Shown here: positions 7,723-14,100 of the stretch, in pieces
Layout: every line of letters begins with the position of its first letter
Numbering within the stretch: position 1 is the first letter of the stretch
The notes under the pieces: generated by a model
The model's input: only the letters and a program-made list of their open reading frames with translations
Databases searched by the model: none
Told to the model about the DNA's origin: nothing
Source: Clostridiales bacterium UBA1777
Lineage (GTDB): Bacteria > Bacillota > Clostridia > Oscillospirales > Oscillospiraceae
NCBI GenBank assembly: GCA_002315275.1
Contig: DCGN01000081.1
Span: 1-16,118, forward strand
DNA: 16,118 bases
Reading direction: 5' to 3'
Program-made: the position numbers and the translations under genes

Positions 7723-8817
7723 TCAGTATCTGGTCATATTGAGGGAATCCAGATACATCTTGACCATCATAGCCACCTTGAAGACTATAGCGTGGTCAAA
7801 TTCTCTGAGGTCAAGGCCGGTGATCTTCTTGATCTTCTCCAGTCTGTAGACCAGGGTGTTTCTGTGGACATATAATTTTCTCGACGTTTCTGAAACGTTG
7901 AGATTGTTTTCAAAGAACCTGTTGATCGTCTCGAGGGTATCCTCGTCAAGCGTCTCTATCGGGTTCTTCTTGAATACCTCGTTGAGGAACATCTCGCAGA
8001 GCGTTGTAGGCAGCTGATAGATGATGCGGCCGAGGCCGAGGTTCTCATAGTTGATGATGCTCTTGTCATTCTCGAATACCTTGCCGACATCTATGGCGAC
8101 CTGCGCCTCCTTGTATCTGTCAGCCAGCTCTCTGAGGTGGTGGGCAACGGTGCTGATACCGATAACGCAGCGGATACCGAGCTCGTCGTGCAGCTGCTTC
8201 TCAACACCCGCAGCGGTCTTGTAGGCCTCCTCCTGGAATTCGGCCGTCAGAAGCGTCTTGACGATGACAATATCCGTCTCGTTCATGCTGATGACGAAAT
8301 CGCGCTGTCTGTCGGGGAAGATGCGCTGGATGAGCTCAGTTGCGGCAACGTCGGCATTCTCCGTCTGTCTGACGAGGATAACGCTTCTGGGCTCGTCGGT
8401 AACGAAGTGGAGCTCCTTTGCGCGGACATAGACATCACCGGGAAGGATATTGTCGGAGATGATGTTCTTTACGAAGGCGGCCTTGTTGTGCTTCTCCTCG
8501 TAGTTATTTCTGGCCTCGTTGAAGGCGACGGCCGCCAGAGCGGCTATCGTTCTCGAAACGGCATCGGTACCGTCGGCAAAGGCGGTGAAATCGAGGCGCG
8601 ACTTCTCAGACGTCAGCGCGCAGTAGCTCCTCAGCCCTGTGGATACGGGCTGGGTGGTATCCTCCAGTTCGTATGCGTGGAAATCCTCCATGCGGGAACC
8701 GATAAGCGCAAGCTCGCTGCATGCGAGGACAAACCCCTGCTCATCGACTATTCCGATAGTCCTATCGCAGGCGTCTTTCATTTGAATTATCACATTCTGA
8801 AAAATCTTGCTGGACAT
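7723..8817 (-). CDS. CdaR/PucR-type transcriptional regulator
   Basis: Probable DNA-binding regulator of 364 residues. The N-terminal part (about 1-135) resembles the sugar-diacid recognition domain of CdaR: it begins SKIFQNVIIQMKDAC and includes GIVDEQGFVLACSE. A middle degenerate GGDEF-like domain (about 140-255) precedes a PucR C-terminal helix-turn-helix at about 306-340 (NVSETSRKLYVHRNTLVYRLEKI). ATG 8817 has AGGAGG about 7 nt upstream. It is the first gene behind a strong promoter and ends 24 nt before ftsE, so it is co-expressed with the FtsEX-hydrolase block and may control it and itself. CdaR proteins sense sugar diacids such as glycerate in enterobacteria. No such metabolism is encoded nearby, so the ligand here is unknown. 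Confidence 0.88.
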   Translation of the reverse strand: MSSKIFQNVIIQMKDACDRTIGIVDEQGFVLACSELALIGSRMEDFHAYELEDTTQPVSTGLRSYCALTSEKSRLDFTAFADGTDAVSRTIAALAAVAFNEARNNYEEKHNKAAFVKNIISDNILPGDVYVRAKELHFVTDEPRSVILVRQTENADVAATELIQRIFPDRQRDFVISMNETDIVIVKTLLTAEFQEEAYKTAAGVEKQLHDELGIRCVIGISTVAHHLRELADRYKEAQVAIDVGKVFENDKSIINYENLGLGRIIYQLPTTLCEMFLNEVFKKNPIETLDEDTLETINRFFENNLNVSETSRKLYVHRNTLVYRLEKIKKITGLDLREFDHAIVFKVAMMVKMYLDSLNMTRY

Positions 8818-8834
8818 ATTCGTGCCTCCTGTAA

Positions 8835-8864
8835 ACGCCTATGGTCAATTTTCCATAAGGGCGT
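8835..8864 (-). promoter_or_regulatory. inverted repeat in the 5' leader of the regulator-ftsEX operon
   Basis: ACGCCTATGG (8835-8844, plus strand) is matched by CCATAAGGGCGT (8853-8864), giving two 5-bp stems separated by a 2-nt bulge around an 8-nt loop. It lies between the predicted transcription start (about 8874) and the AGGAGG site at 8825-8830, with its base 4 nt from that site. It could be an operator for the encoded regulator or a leader hairpin affecting translation. The sequence does not tell which. Confidence 0.5.
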
Positions 8865-8880
8865 ATAGTTTTCATCGAAC

Positions 8881-8909
8881 ATAATAAACCAAAATCTTGT
8901 GATTTTCAA
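8881..8909 (-). promoter_or_regulatory. sigma-A promoter of the regulator-ftsEX-hydrolase operon
   Basis: On the minus strand, TTGAAA (8904-8909) and TATTAT (8881-8886) are separated by exactly 17 bp. The predicted start is near 8874, giving a leader of about 57 nt before ATG 8817. The surrounding region 8870-8984 is AT-rich. No convincing terminator separates it from rsuA upstream, so some read-through from rsuA is possible. Confidence 0.8.
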
Positions 8910-8984
8910 TAGAAAACAGCTTATGTTTTTGTGAATTTTTATATTTTTCTTTGTTTTTTTTATAAAAAGGCTATCGGCATTCGC

Positions 8985-9707
8985 TCAATAATTGTTATCT
9001 ATGCCTATAAACACCTTGCACAACTCATTTTCGTCCAGCTCGCGGAAGTCCCCTTCCGGCAGATCGTCATCAAGTGGAAGGCCGCCTATACGCACTCTGC
9101 GAAGCTCTGTCACGGGCTTTCCCCTTGATGCGAGCATCCTGCGCACCTGATGGTATTTCCCCTCCATCACGAAAACATGGCACGCGCTGCCGCCCAAGAG
9201 CTCAAGCCTTGCGGGGAGGCACCTTGTCCCGTCCGCAAGGGTTATACCGCCGGCGAATGCCCTCGCGTCATTTTCATCGGGTATTCCCTCGACTACTGCA
9301 TAATACTGCTTCCACACTTCGGATTTCGGCGAAATAACGCGATGGGCGAAATCGCCGTCATTCGTGATGAGAAGAAGACCGCCGGTATCCTTGTCCAATC
9401 TGCCGACGGGGAAAAGCTCGAGCTTGCGAAGCTCCGGCGGGAAAAGGTCAAGCACAGTCTTCTGCTTTTTGTCCTCCGTCGCCGTGACGAGGCCTATCGG
9501 CTTGTTGAGCATGAAATATCGGTACTTCTTGTATATCACCGGTGCACCGTCAAGCGTGACGGAATCCTTATCGGCATCGACCTTTGTCTCGGGCGCCGCG
9601 GCAGCACCGTTTACGAGCACCCTGCCGAACCTGATAAGGCTCTTTGCCTCCTTGCGCGAGGCCGCACCCATATCGCATATCAGCTTATCCAGTCTGAGCG
9701 TTGCCAC
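8985..9707 (-). CDS. rsuA: 16S rRNA pseudouridine synthase, RsuA family
   Basis: Converts a specific uridine of small-subunit rRNA (U516 in E. coli) to pseudouridine. The protein has 240 residues. An N-terminal S4 RNA-binding domain (about 3-48, RLDKLICDMGAASRKEAKSLI) is followed by the synthase domain. The catalytic motif GRLDKDTGGLLL is at 102-113 with Asp105 as nucleophile, and EGKYHQVRRML is at 182-192. The start is GTG 9707, chosen because GGAGG lies 8 nt upstream and MATLRLDKL is where the family begins. The frame stays open to another GTG at 9740, but that would span the ribosome site. It has its own promoter and stands apart from its neighbours. Assignment to RsuA rather than another member of the RsuA/RluB/E/F group is by overall form and is a little less certain. 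Confidence 0.92.
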   Translation of the reverse strand: MATLRLDKLICDMGAASRKEAKSLIRFGRVLVNGAAAAPETKVDADKDSVTLDGAPVIYKKYRYFMLNKPIGLVTATEDKKQKTVLDLFPPELRKLELFPVGRLDKDTGGLLLITNDGDFAHRVISPKSEVWKQYYAVVEGIPDENDARAFAGGITLADGTRCLPARLELLGGSACHVFVMEGKYHQVRRMLASRGKPVTELRRVRIGGLPLDDDLPEGDFRELDENELCKVFIGIDNNY

Positions 9708-9752
9708 GGGCACACCTCCGTTTTTCCGAATTCTCCGCACATTTTACAGTTT

Positions 9753-9781
9753 ATTATACCATAAACACGCCCGTATGGGAA
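9753..9781 (-). promoter_or_regulatory. promoter of rsuA with an overlapping palindrome
   Basis: Minus-strand TTCCCA (9776-9781), 17 bp, TATAAT (9753-9758). The predicted start near 9746 gives a ~39 nt leader to GTG 9707. A 6-bp inverted repeat with a 4-nt spacer (CCGTAT 9771-9776, ATACGG 9781-9786) covers the -35 element and could be an operator. Confidence 0.7.
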
Positions 9782-9853
9782 TACGGCATATATTGTGGCC
9801 TCCTCGCGGTTTTGACGCATTTTACGGTGTTTTTGTTCCCGAAGGGCGCAAAT

Positions 9854-9879
9854 CGGCGCGGATGATGTCATCCGCGCCG
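9854..9879 (-). terminator. GC-rich 12-bp stem-loop after the alpha/beta hydrolase, possible terminator
   Basis: A perfect inverted repeat, CGGCGCGGATGA (9854-9865) and TCATCCGCGCCG (9868-9879), has only 2 nt at its centre, so the real loop must open a pair or two. It begins 16 nt beyond the hydrolase stop. In the minus direction it is followed by ATTTGCGCCC rather than a U-run, so termination would be inefficient or factor-dependent. No gene is seen in 9782-9894. Confidence 0.5.
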
Positions 9880-9894
9880 TACCGCATATCATTG

Positions 9895-10749
9895 TCAGCC
9901 GTTCGCTTCGATAAACGCTTTTATCGCGTTTTCGACCGTCTCTCCGCCCTTTGCGAAGCACTCTCCGTGGCCCGCTCCGTCTATCACTATAAGCTTTTTC
10001 CCGCCCTTGCAGGCCTCAAAAAGCTCCTCCGCCCTTTCGAGCGGAATAAGCGCATCATCTCTGCCGTGTATAAGAAGAACGGGAATCTCGGATTTTCTCA
10101 CGGCATCCTCCGCCGTTTTCTCCGCGAGCCTGAAGCGCCCGAACGCCTGTATCCCGAGCTCTGCCAGCATGCCCGCCATATTGCCGAGTGCGCTCAGCCT
10201 GTCTCTCGCATCCGAATACGCGCTCTCCGCGATAATGCCCCGCACGCCCTTGCCGAGCTCCTCCCCCGCCGCCATAAGCGAGGCTGCCGCGCCCATGTCC
10301 GACCCGAGCAGGAATACGGCGTGCTTTTCGCCGAAAAGCTGCTCTGCAGTCGTGACCCACGAGCAGACGTCCCTGCGCTCTCTGATGCCGAGAGTGGTTA
10401 TCGCGCCGCGTGACTCGCCGTGAGCGCGCTCATCGCACAGTAGCACATTATATCCGAGACCGCGCAGGAAGCCGAGCTCTCTGCCGAAGTCCTTCTGCCG
10501 CGAGCTGTGATGGCCGTGGAAAGCTATCACCGTTCCCTTTGCGTTTTCCGTGTTGAGCAGAACGCCCTTAAGCTCCGTGCCGTCGTACGCGTAGGCCGAG
10601 AGCGGCTCCGGCTCGACTCCGCCGAAAAGCGCTCCCTCCTCCGCGCCCCTTGATCTATTTCCGTATCTGCCGCACACCATGATGAACAGCGCAAAGAACA
10701 TCACCGTCATGATCACAGCCGCAGCAAGCACTATCCATGCAAATATCAT
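9895..10749 (-). CDS. membrane-anchored alpha/beta hydrolase with Asp at the nucleophile position
   Basis: The protein has 284 residues, with an N-terminal membrane segment (about 3-26) and an alpha/beta hydrolase fold after residue 50. HGHHSSRQKDF (78-88) forms the oxyanion-hole region typical of single-domain bacterial hydrolases. The nucleophile elbow is normally GxSxG (for example GESMGAA) but reads GSDMGAA at 149-155, so Asp151 sits where Ser is expected. I rechecked codon GAC at 10297-10299. The acid Asp231 or Asp232 (HGRDD) and the His261 (GAGHGE) are in place. An Asp nucleophile is known in haloalkane dehalogenases and epoxide hydrolases, but this protein otherwise resembles serine hydrolases, so its reaction is unknown. 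The start is ATG 10749 with GGGAG about 9 nt upstream. The frame continues to 10812 without a ribosome site. Confidence 0.85.
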   Translation of the reverse strand: MIFAWIVLAAAVIMTVMFFALFIMVCGRYGNRSRGAEEGALFGGVEPEPLSAYAYDGTELKGVLLNTENAKGTVIAFHGHHSSRQKDFGRELGFLRGLGYNVLLCDERAHGESRGAITTLGIRERRDVCSWVTTAEQLFGEKHAVFLLGSDMGAAASLMAAGEELGKGVRGIIAESAYSDARDRLSALGNMAGMLAELGIQAFGRFRLAEKTAEDAVRKSEIPVLLIHGRDDALIPLERAEELFEACKGGKKLIVIDGAGHGECFAKGGETVENAIKAFIEANG

Positions 10750-10833
10750 CGCGCACACTCCCGTTGTTATATTACCTGTATTGATAATATCATATCTGCC
10801 CGCAAAAAACACTAACTGTTTTAGTCAGAGCGT

Positions 10834-10866
10834 AAAAAACGCCGCACACCGGCGAAGGGGTGCGGC
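10834..10866 (-). terminator. intrinsic terminator of the MATE gene
   Basis: In the minus direction, GCCGCAC (from 10866) pairs with GTGCGGC (to 10841) in a 7-bp stem around a C/G-rich loop that can add inner pairs. It is followed at once by GTTTTTTACG, with the T-run at 10834-10839. It starts 7 nt after the MATE stop codon. Confidence 0.85.
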
Positions 10867-10873
10867 AATGTTA

Positions 10874-12253
10874 TCAGGCTCTGATGGCCTTTGTCTTCCA
10901 TTTTCCGCTGAAGTATCTCGCGAGGTAGCATATCGAGCGCACGAGCCAGTCAAGCCCGCAGTGGCACAGGAACACGCCGACAACGCCGAGGCCGAGCGTT
11001 CCGCCTATGATATACGCCGCCGTGACACGAAAAAGCCACATCGAGATAATGCTCACGATCATCGTGAACAGCGCATCGCCCGTAGAGCGCAGGAAGGACG
11101 GCACGGTAAACGCAGGCACATATATCAGCATCGTGCCGACACAGTGGATAATGCTCACTATCGCAGCAAGCCTCTCTGCCTCCGGGTCGACGTCGTAGAT
11201 GCCGAGGAGCGGCTTGAGAAGCAGCAGGAACAGCATGTTCACCGCGGCTTGGATAAGATAAGTGTCCTTAGCTATCTTGCGCATATAATACCGCGCCTGG
11301 TCGAAGTCCGCCGCACCGATGCATTGGCTCACGACCGTGACGATGCCGAGGTTTATGCCCATTCCGACGCAGCAATGCATTGTTGAGAAGGTGTTCCCTA
11401 TCGCGTTCGCTGTTATCTGCGCCGTGCCGAAGGTGGAGATAAGGCTGTAAAGCACAAGTCTGCCGAGCATGAACATGCCGTTTTCAATGCCGCTCGGGAT
11501 GCTTATGCGGAATATATTCCTCATTATCTGCGGTCTGATTCGGAATTCTCTGAGTCCCGACAGATGCAGCTGCCATTTGTCACTGAAGAGCATTACGATT
11601 AGGATGAGCGCCGACACATAGCGCGAGATGAGTGTCGGTATCGCAACGCCCGCAACATCCATTTTCAAGCCGAAGATAAGCACGGCGTTGCCGATGACGT
11701 TGATGATATTCATCAGTATCGATGCCTTGAGCGACACGTCCGATCTGCCCATCGCGCGGAACAGCGCCGCGCCGCCGTTAAAGAGCGCTATCGCGGGCAC
11801 AGATGCCATGACTATCAGATAGTATTTGTTCGTTGCATACATGACGTCGGCCTCGATCGAGCCGAACAGCAGGTCAAGTATGCCCGTGCGGAAGACGTAC
11901 AGCGCCGCCGTGAACGCGCCGGACATCACTATCATCAGCGCAATAAGCTGCTGGCCGGAGGCGCGCGCCTTTTCGTCATCGCGCATGCCCATATACTGCC
12001 CCGCGACAGCCGCGCCGCCGGTGCCCATGGCTGAGAATATGTATATCATCAGCCCCGAGATGGCATCAACGAGCGAAACGCCGGATATCGCCGCATCGCC
12101 CACGGTGCCCACCATCATGGAGTCCGCCATGCCGACGACGAGCGACAGAAGCTGCTCGAGTATAAGCGGCAGCATGAGCGCAGTAAGCTGTTTATTTGTA
12201 AAGAAGTAACCATTCGGAGAGAGCTTGTCTCTCATGGACAACATCTTTATCAT
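10874..12253 (-). CDS. MATE-family multidrug/cation antiporter
   Basis: Integral membrane exporter of the MATE family (NorM/DinF/MepA type), which couples drug or metabolite export to Na+ or H+ entry. The protein has 459 residues, the usual size, with about 12 hydrophobic segments. MATE-like features include LPLILEQLLSLVVGMADSMMVG near the N-terminus and the internal repeat in the second half (ISIPSGIENGMFMLGRL, about residues 252-268). The substrate cannot be told. The start is ambiguous: ATG 12253, 12244 or 12235 are in frame. AGAAGAG is best spaced for 12244, whereas AAAGAG suits 12253. The gene has its own promoter and terminator and seems to be a single-gene unit. Confidence 0.92.
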   Translation of the reverse strand: MIKMLSMRDKLSPNGYFFTNKQLTALMLPLILEQLLSLVVGMADSMMVGTVGDAAISGVSLVDAISGLMIYIFSAMGTGGAAVAGQYMGMRDDEKARASGQQLIALMIVMSGAFTAALYVFRTGILDLLFGSIEADVMYATNKYYLIVMASVPAIALFNGGAALFRAMGRSDVSLKASILMNIINVIGNAVLIFGLKMDVAGVAIPTLISRYVSALILIVMLFSDKWQLHLSGLREFRIRPQIMRNIFRISIPSGIENGMFMLGRLVLYSLISTFGTAQITANAIGNTFSTMHCCVGMGINLGIVTVVSQCIGAADFDQARYYMRKIAKDTYLIQAAVNMLFLLLLKPLLGIYDVDPEAERLAAIVSIIHCVGTMLIYVPAFTVPSFLRSTGDALFTMIVSIISMWLFRVTAAYIIGGTLGLGVVGVFLCHCGLDWLVRSICYLARYFSGKWKTKAIRA

Positions 12254-12276
12254 CTCTTCTCTTTGTACTGCCGACT

Positions 12277-12305
12277 ATATTATTCCTGTTTCGGCGGCAA
12301 GTCAA
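12277..12305 (-). promoter_or_regulatory. sigma-A promoter of the MATE gene
   Basis: Minus-strand TTGACT (12300-12305), 17 bp, TAATAT (12277-12282). The start is predicted near 12270, so the leader is under 30 nt. The -35 element touches the T-rich tail of the metK terminator. Confidence 0.82.
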
Positions 12306-12346
12306 CAACAAAGCACCCTTCATCCGGGTTTTCAGACAAAGGGCGC
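12304..12346 (-). terminator. probable terminator of metK
   Basis: In the minus direction, GCGCCCTT (12346-12339) pairs with AAGGGTGC (12320-12313) with one G-U pair, around an 18-nt loop. TTTGTTGTT follows at 12312-12304. It lies 12 nt after the metK stop. The tail is interrupted by G, so efficiency may be moderate. Confidence 0.65.
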
Positions 12347-12358
12347 TCGAGCTGATTT

Positions 12359-13537
12359 TTACTTAACTGCCTCAAGCAGGGCGTTGACTCTGTCGGTCTC
12401 CTCCCACTTGACGCCGAGGTCTTCTCTGCCCATGTGGCCGTAAGCGGCGAGCTTTCTGTAGATGGGGCGGCGAAGGTCAAGGTCTCTGATGATAGCGGTG
12501 GGGCGGAGGTCAAACACCTTCTGCACGGCCTCGGAAAGGATGCTGTCCTCCACCTTGCCCGTGCCGTAGGTGTCAACGAGAATGGAGACCGGTCTTGCAA
12601 CGCCTATAGCGTAGGCAAGCTCGACTTGGCAGCGCTTTGCAAGGCCTGCGGCAACGATGTTCTTTGCGACGTAGCGTGCGGCATAGGCTGCGGAACGGTC
12701 GACCTTTGTGGGATCCTTGCCGGAGAAGGCTCCGCCGCCGTGGGCCGCATAGCCGCCGTAGGTGTCAACGATAATCTTTCTGCCGGTGAGGCCGGAGTCT
12801 CCCTGAGGGCCGCCGATGACGAAGCGGCCGGTGGGGTTGATGAAGTAGCGGGTATTCTCATCGAGAAGCTCTGCGGGGATGACTTCCTTGACTACCTTCT
12901 CTATCATATCCTCGCGGATCTGCTCGAGGGTGACCTCGGGAGAGTGCTGCGTGGAGATGACGACCGTGTCAACGCGGACGGGACGGTGCTCCTCATCGTA
13001 CTCAACGGTGACCTGAGTTTTGCCGTCGGGTCTCATGTAGGAAAGGCCGTTCCTGCGGACGTAGGTAAGGCGCATTGCGAGCTTGTGCGCAAGAGATATG
13101 GCAAGAGGCATCAGCTCGGGAGTCTCGTCGCAGGCATAGCCGAACATCATGCCCTGGTCTCCCGCGCCGTTCTGCAGCTCCGCGTCCTCGCCGTTCTTAT
13201 TCTCAAGAGACTTGTCAACGCCCATTGCGATATCGCCGGACTGCTCGTCAATATTCGTGATGATGCCGCAGGTGTCGCAGTCGAAGCCGTACTTTGCTCT
13301 GTCGTAGCCGATCTCGCGGATGACCTCGCGCGCGATGTGAGGGATGTCAACATAGCACTCGGTGCTTATCTCGCCCATGACGTGGACAAGGCCCGTGGAA
13401 ACGGTGGTCTCGCACGCGACGCGGCCCATGGGATCCTTTTCGATTATAGCGTCAAGCACTGCATCGGAGATCTGGTCGCATATCTTGTCGGGATGTCCCT
13501 CGGTAACCGATTCTGAAGTGAAGAAATAGTGGCTCAT
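12359..13537 (-). CDS. metK: S-adenosylmethionine synthetase
   Basis: Makes SAM from methionine and ATP in the cytoplasm. The protein has 392 residues, normal for the family. GHPDK (14-18) carries the catalytic His15. The signature GAGDQG is at 124-129, and the Gly-rich phosphate-binding block GGGAFSGKD is at 267-275. ATG 13537 has AAAGGA 8 nt upstream. It is transcribed from a near-consensus promoter through a SAM-I riboswitch, so its own product shuts it off. Confidence 0.98.
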   Translation of the reverse strand: MSHYFFTSESVTEGHPDKICDQISDAVLDAIIEKDPMGRVACETTVSTGLVHVMGEISTECYVDIPHIAREVIREIGYDRAKYGFDCDTCGIITNIDEQSGDIAMGVDKSLENKNGEDAELQNGAGDQGMMFGYACDETPELMPLAISLAHKLAMRLTYVRRNGLSYMRPDGKTQVTVEYDEEHRPVRVDTVVISTQHSPEVTLEQIREDMIEKVVKEVIPAELLDENTRYFINPTGRFVIGGPQGDSGLTGRKIIVDTYGGYAAHGGGAFSGKDPTKVDRSAAYAARYVAKNIVAAGLAKRCQVELAYAIGVARPVSILVDTYGTGKVEDSILSEAVQKVFDLRPTAIIRDLDLRRPIYRKLAAYGHMGREDLGVKWEETDRVNALLEAVK

Positions 13538-13576
13538 ATTAATTATCCTTTCTTATACCGCCCTCAAAAGTGCATC

Positions 13577-13604
13577 AAAAAACGCCCTGCCGAAAGACAG
13601 GGCG
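13577..13604 (-). terminator. SAM riboswitch expression platform: intrinsic terminator
   Basis: A perfect 7-bp stem, CGCCCTG (13604-13598) with CAGGGCG (13589-13583), carries an 8-nt loop and is followed by six T (13582-13577). A competing antiterminator can form: leader bases 13635-13624 pair with 13602-13591 (7 Watson-Crick pairs, 2 G-U, one mismatch, 2 G-C). It would use both the 3' strand of riboswitch helix P1 and the 5' arm of the terminator. This predicts SAM-bound termination. Confidence 0.92.
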
Positions 13605-13624
13605 AAAAAAGCTGTATCCGCTTC

Positions 13625-13716
13625 CTCATCTTTCGTTCCAACGCCGGATTTGGCACCTTGCTTATACGCAGGTTGCCGGGCTTCACAGGGCCGTTCCCTC
13701 CACCACTCTTGATAAG
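13625..13716 (-). ncRNA. SAM-I (S-box) riboswitch aptamer
   Basis: Minus-strand leader of metK. P1 is formed by CTTATC (13716-13711) and GATGAG (13630-13625). Between them are the S-box conserved blocks: AGAGTGGTGGAGGGA (kink-turn side of P2), GCCCGGCAACC, and GGTGCCAAATCC, in the correct order and spacing for the four-way junction. This class binds SAM and represses methionine or SAM genes in Firmicutes. Its place directly before metK confirms the call. Confidence 0.96.
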
Positions 13717-13736
13717 GTGTTTTATTGTCGAGGTGT

Positions 13737-13764
13737 ATTATAGCAGTCATCTCCGATTTGTCAA
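13737..13764 (-). promoter_or_regulatory. promoter of metK
   Basis: Minus-strand TTGACA (13759-13764), 16 bp, TATAAT (13737-13742), with an extended -10 TGC just upstream of TATAAT. Both hexamers are full consensus. The start near 13730 is about 14 nt before the aptamer. Confidence 0.9.
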
Positions 13765-13875
13765 CACTTTTTTCGATAATTTCAAGTAAATACCGTTAAT
13801 ATCCTTTTTTCCGCGCCGCCGGATCTCATATCGCCTTATGTTCACTCAGGCGTCAAAGCTTTTTTTCGCCGCCTA

Positions 13876-13914
13876 TTCGACAGAATTCGACATTTGGTCT
13901 GTAAAAAATATACA
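13876..13914 (+). promoter_or_regulatory. spo0A promoter 1 with tandem 0A boxes on its -35
   Basis: Two exact 0A boxes (TTCGACA, the complement of TGTCGAA) lie at 13876-13882 and 13886-13892, one helical turn (10 bp) apart, the spacing at which Spo0A binds as a tandem dimer. The second box overlaps a possible -35 (TTCGAC, 13886-13891), 17 bp before TATACA (13909-13914). Boxes over the -35 are the known arrangement of Spo0A-activated sigma-A promoters. The boxes are certain as sequence; promoter use is inferred. The stretch 13765-13875 holds only T-rich DNA and a weak hairpin (13832-13852), with no gene. Confidence 0.65.
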
Positions 13915-13932
13915 TTATTTTGAAAAACATGG

Positions 13933-13961
13933 TTGCTTTATGTCGAAATGTGTTTTATTAT
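13933..13961 (+). promoter_or_regulatory. spo0A promoter 2 with a 0A box in its spacer
   Basis: TTGCTT (13933-13938), 17 bp, TATTAT (13956-13961). An exact 0A box TGTCGAA (13941-13947) lies in the spacer just after the -35, a position expected to block polymerase. A one-mismatch box (TTCGACG) is at 13983-13989. This could be the vegetative promoter, repressed as phosphorylated Spo0A accumulates, as in the Bacillus vegetative-to-sporulation switch; this is inference. Confidence 0.6.
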
Positions 13962-14029
13962 GTAAACAAGTTGTTCGCGCGTTTCGACGCTTTTATGTTG
14001 TGCGAAGGTGTCTGATATGGTAAATTTGC

Positions 14030-14036
14030 TTCGACA
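14030..14036 (+). promoter_or_regulatory. downstream 0A box in the spo0A leader
   Basis: A fourth exact TTCGACA, about 60 bp after the predicted start of promoter 2 and 65 bp before the start codon. It could act as a roadblock or give cooperative binding with the upstream boxes. Confidence 0.6.
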
Positions 14037-14049
14037 ACAAGAAATGAAC

Positions 14050-14083
14050 GCCGCGGAAAGTTCGGTATCTCGCCGAAGGCGGC
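14050..14083 (+). other. leader hairpin next to the spo0A ribosome binding site
   Basis: GCCGC (14050-14054) pairs with GCGGC (14079-14083), and TTCGG (14061-14065) pairs with CCGAA (14073-14077), giving two stacked 5-bp stems with an asymmetric internal loop. The structure ends 4 nt before AGGAGG (14088-14093). It may present or tune the ribosome site. No ligand class was recognised. Confidence 0.4.
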
Positions 14084-14100
14084 ATTTAGGAGGAACAATT

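Noticed and set aside
13832..13852. Hairpin CGCCT...AGGCG followed by a T-run, as a terminator
   Set aside because: The stem is only 5 bp and the T-run starts 8 bases later. No plus-strand gene upstream needs it.
14044..14100. Spo0A start at the in-frame ATG 14044
   Set aside because: It has no ribosome site, and the sequence it would add lies across the leader hairpin and AGGAGG used by ATG 14101.
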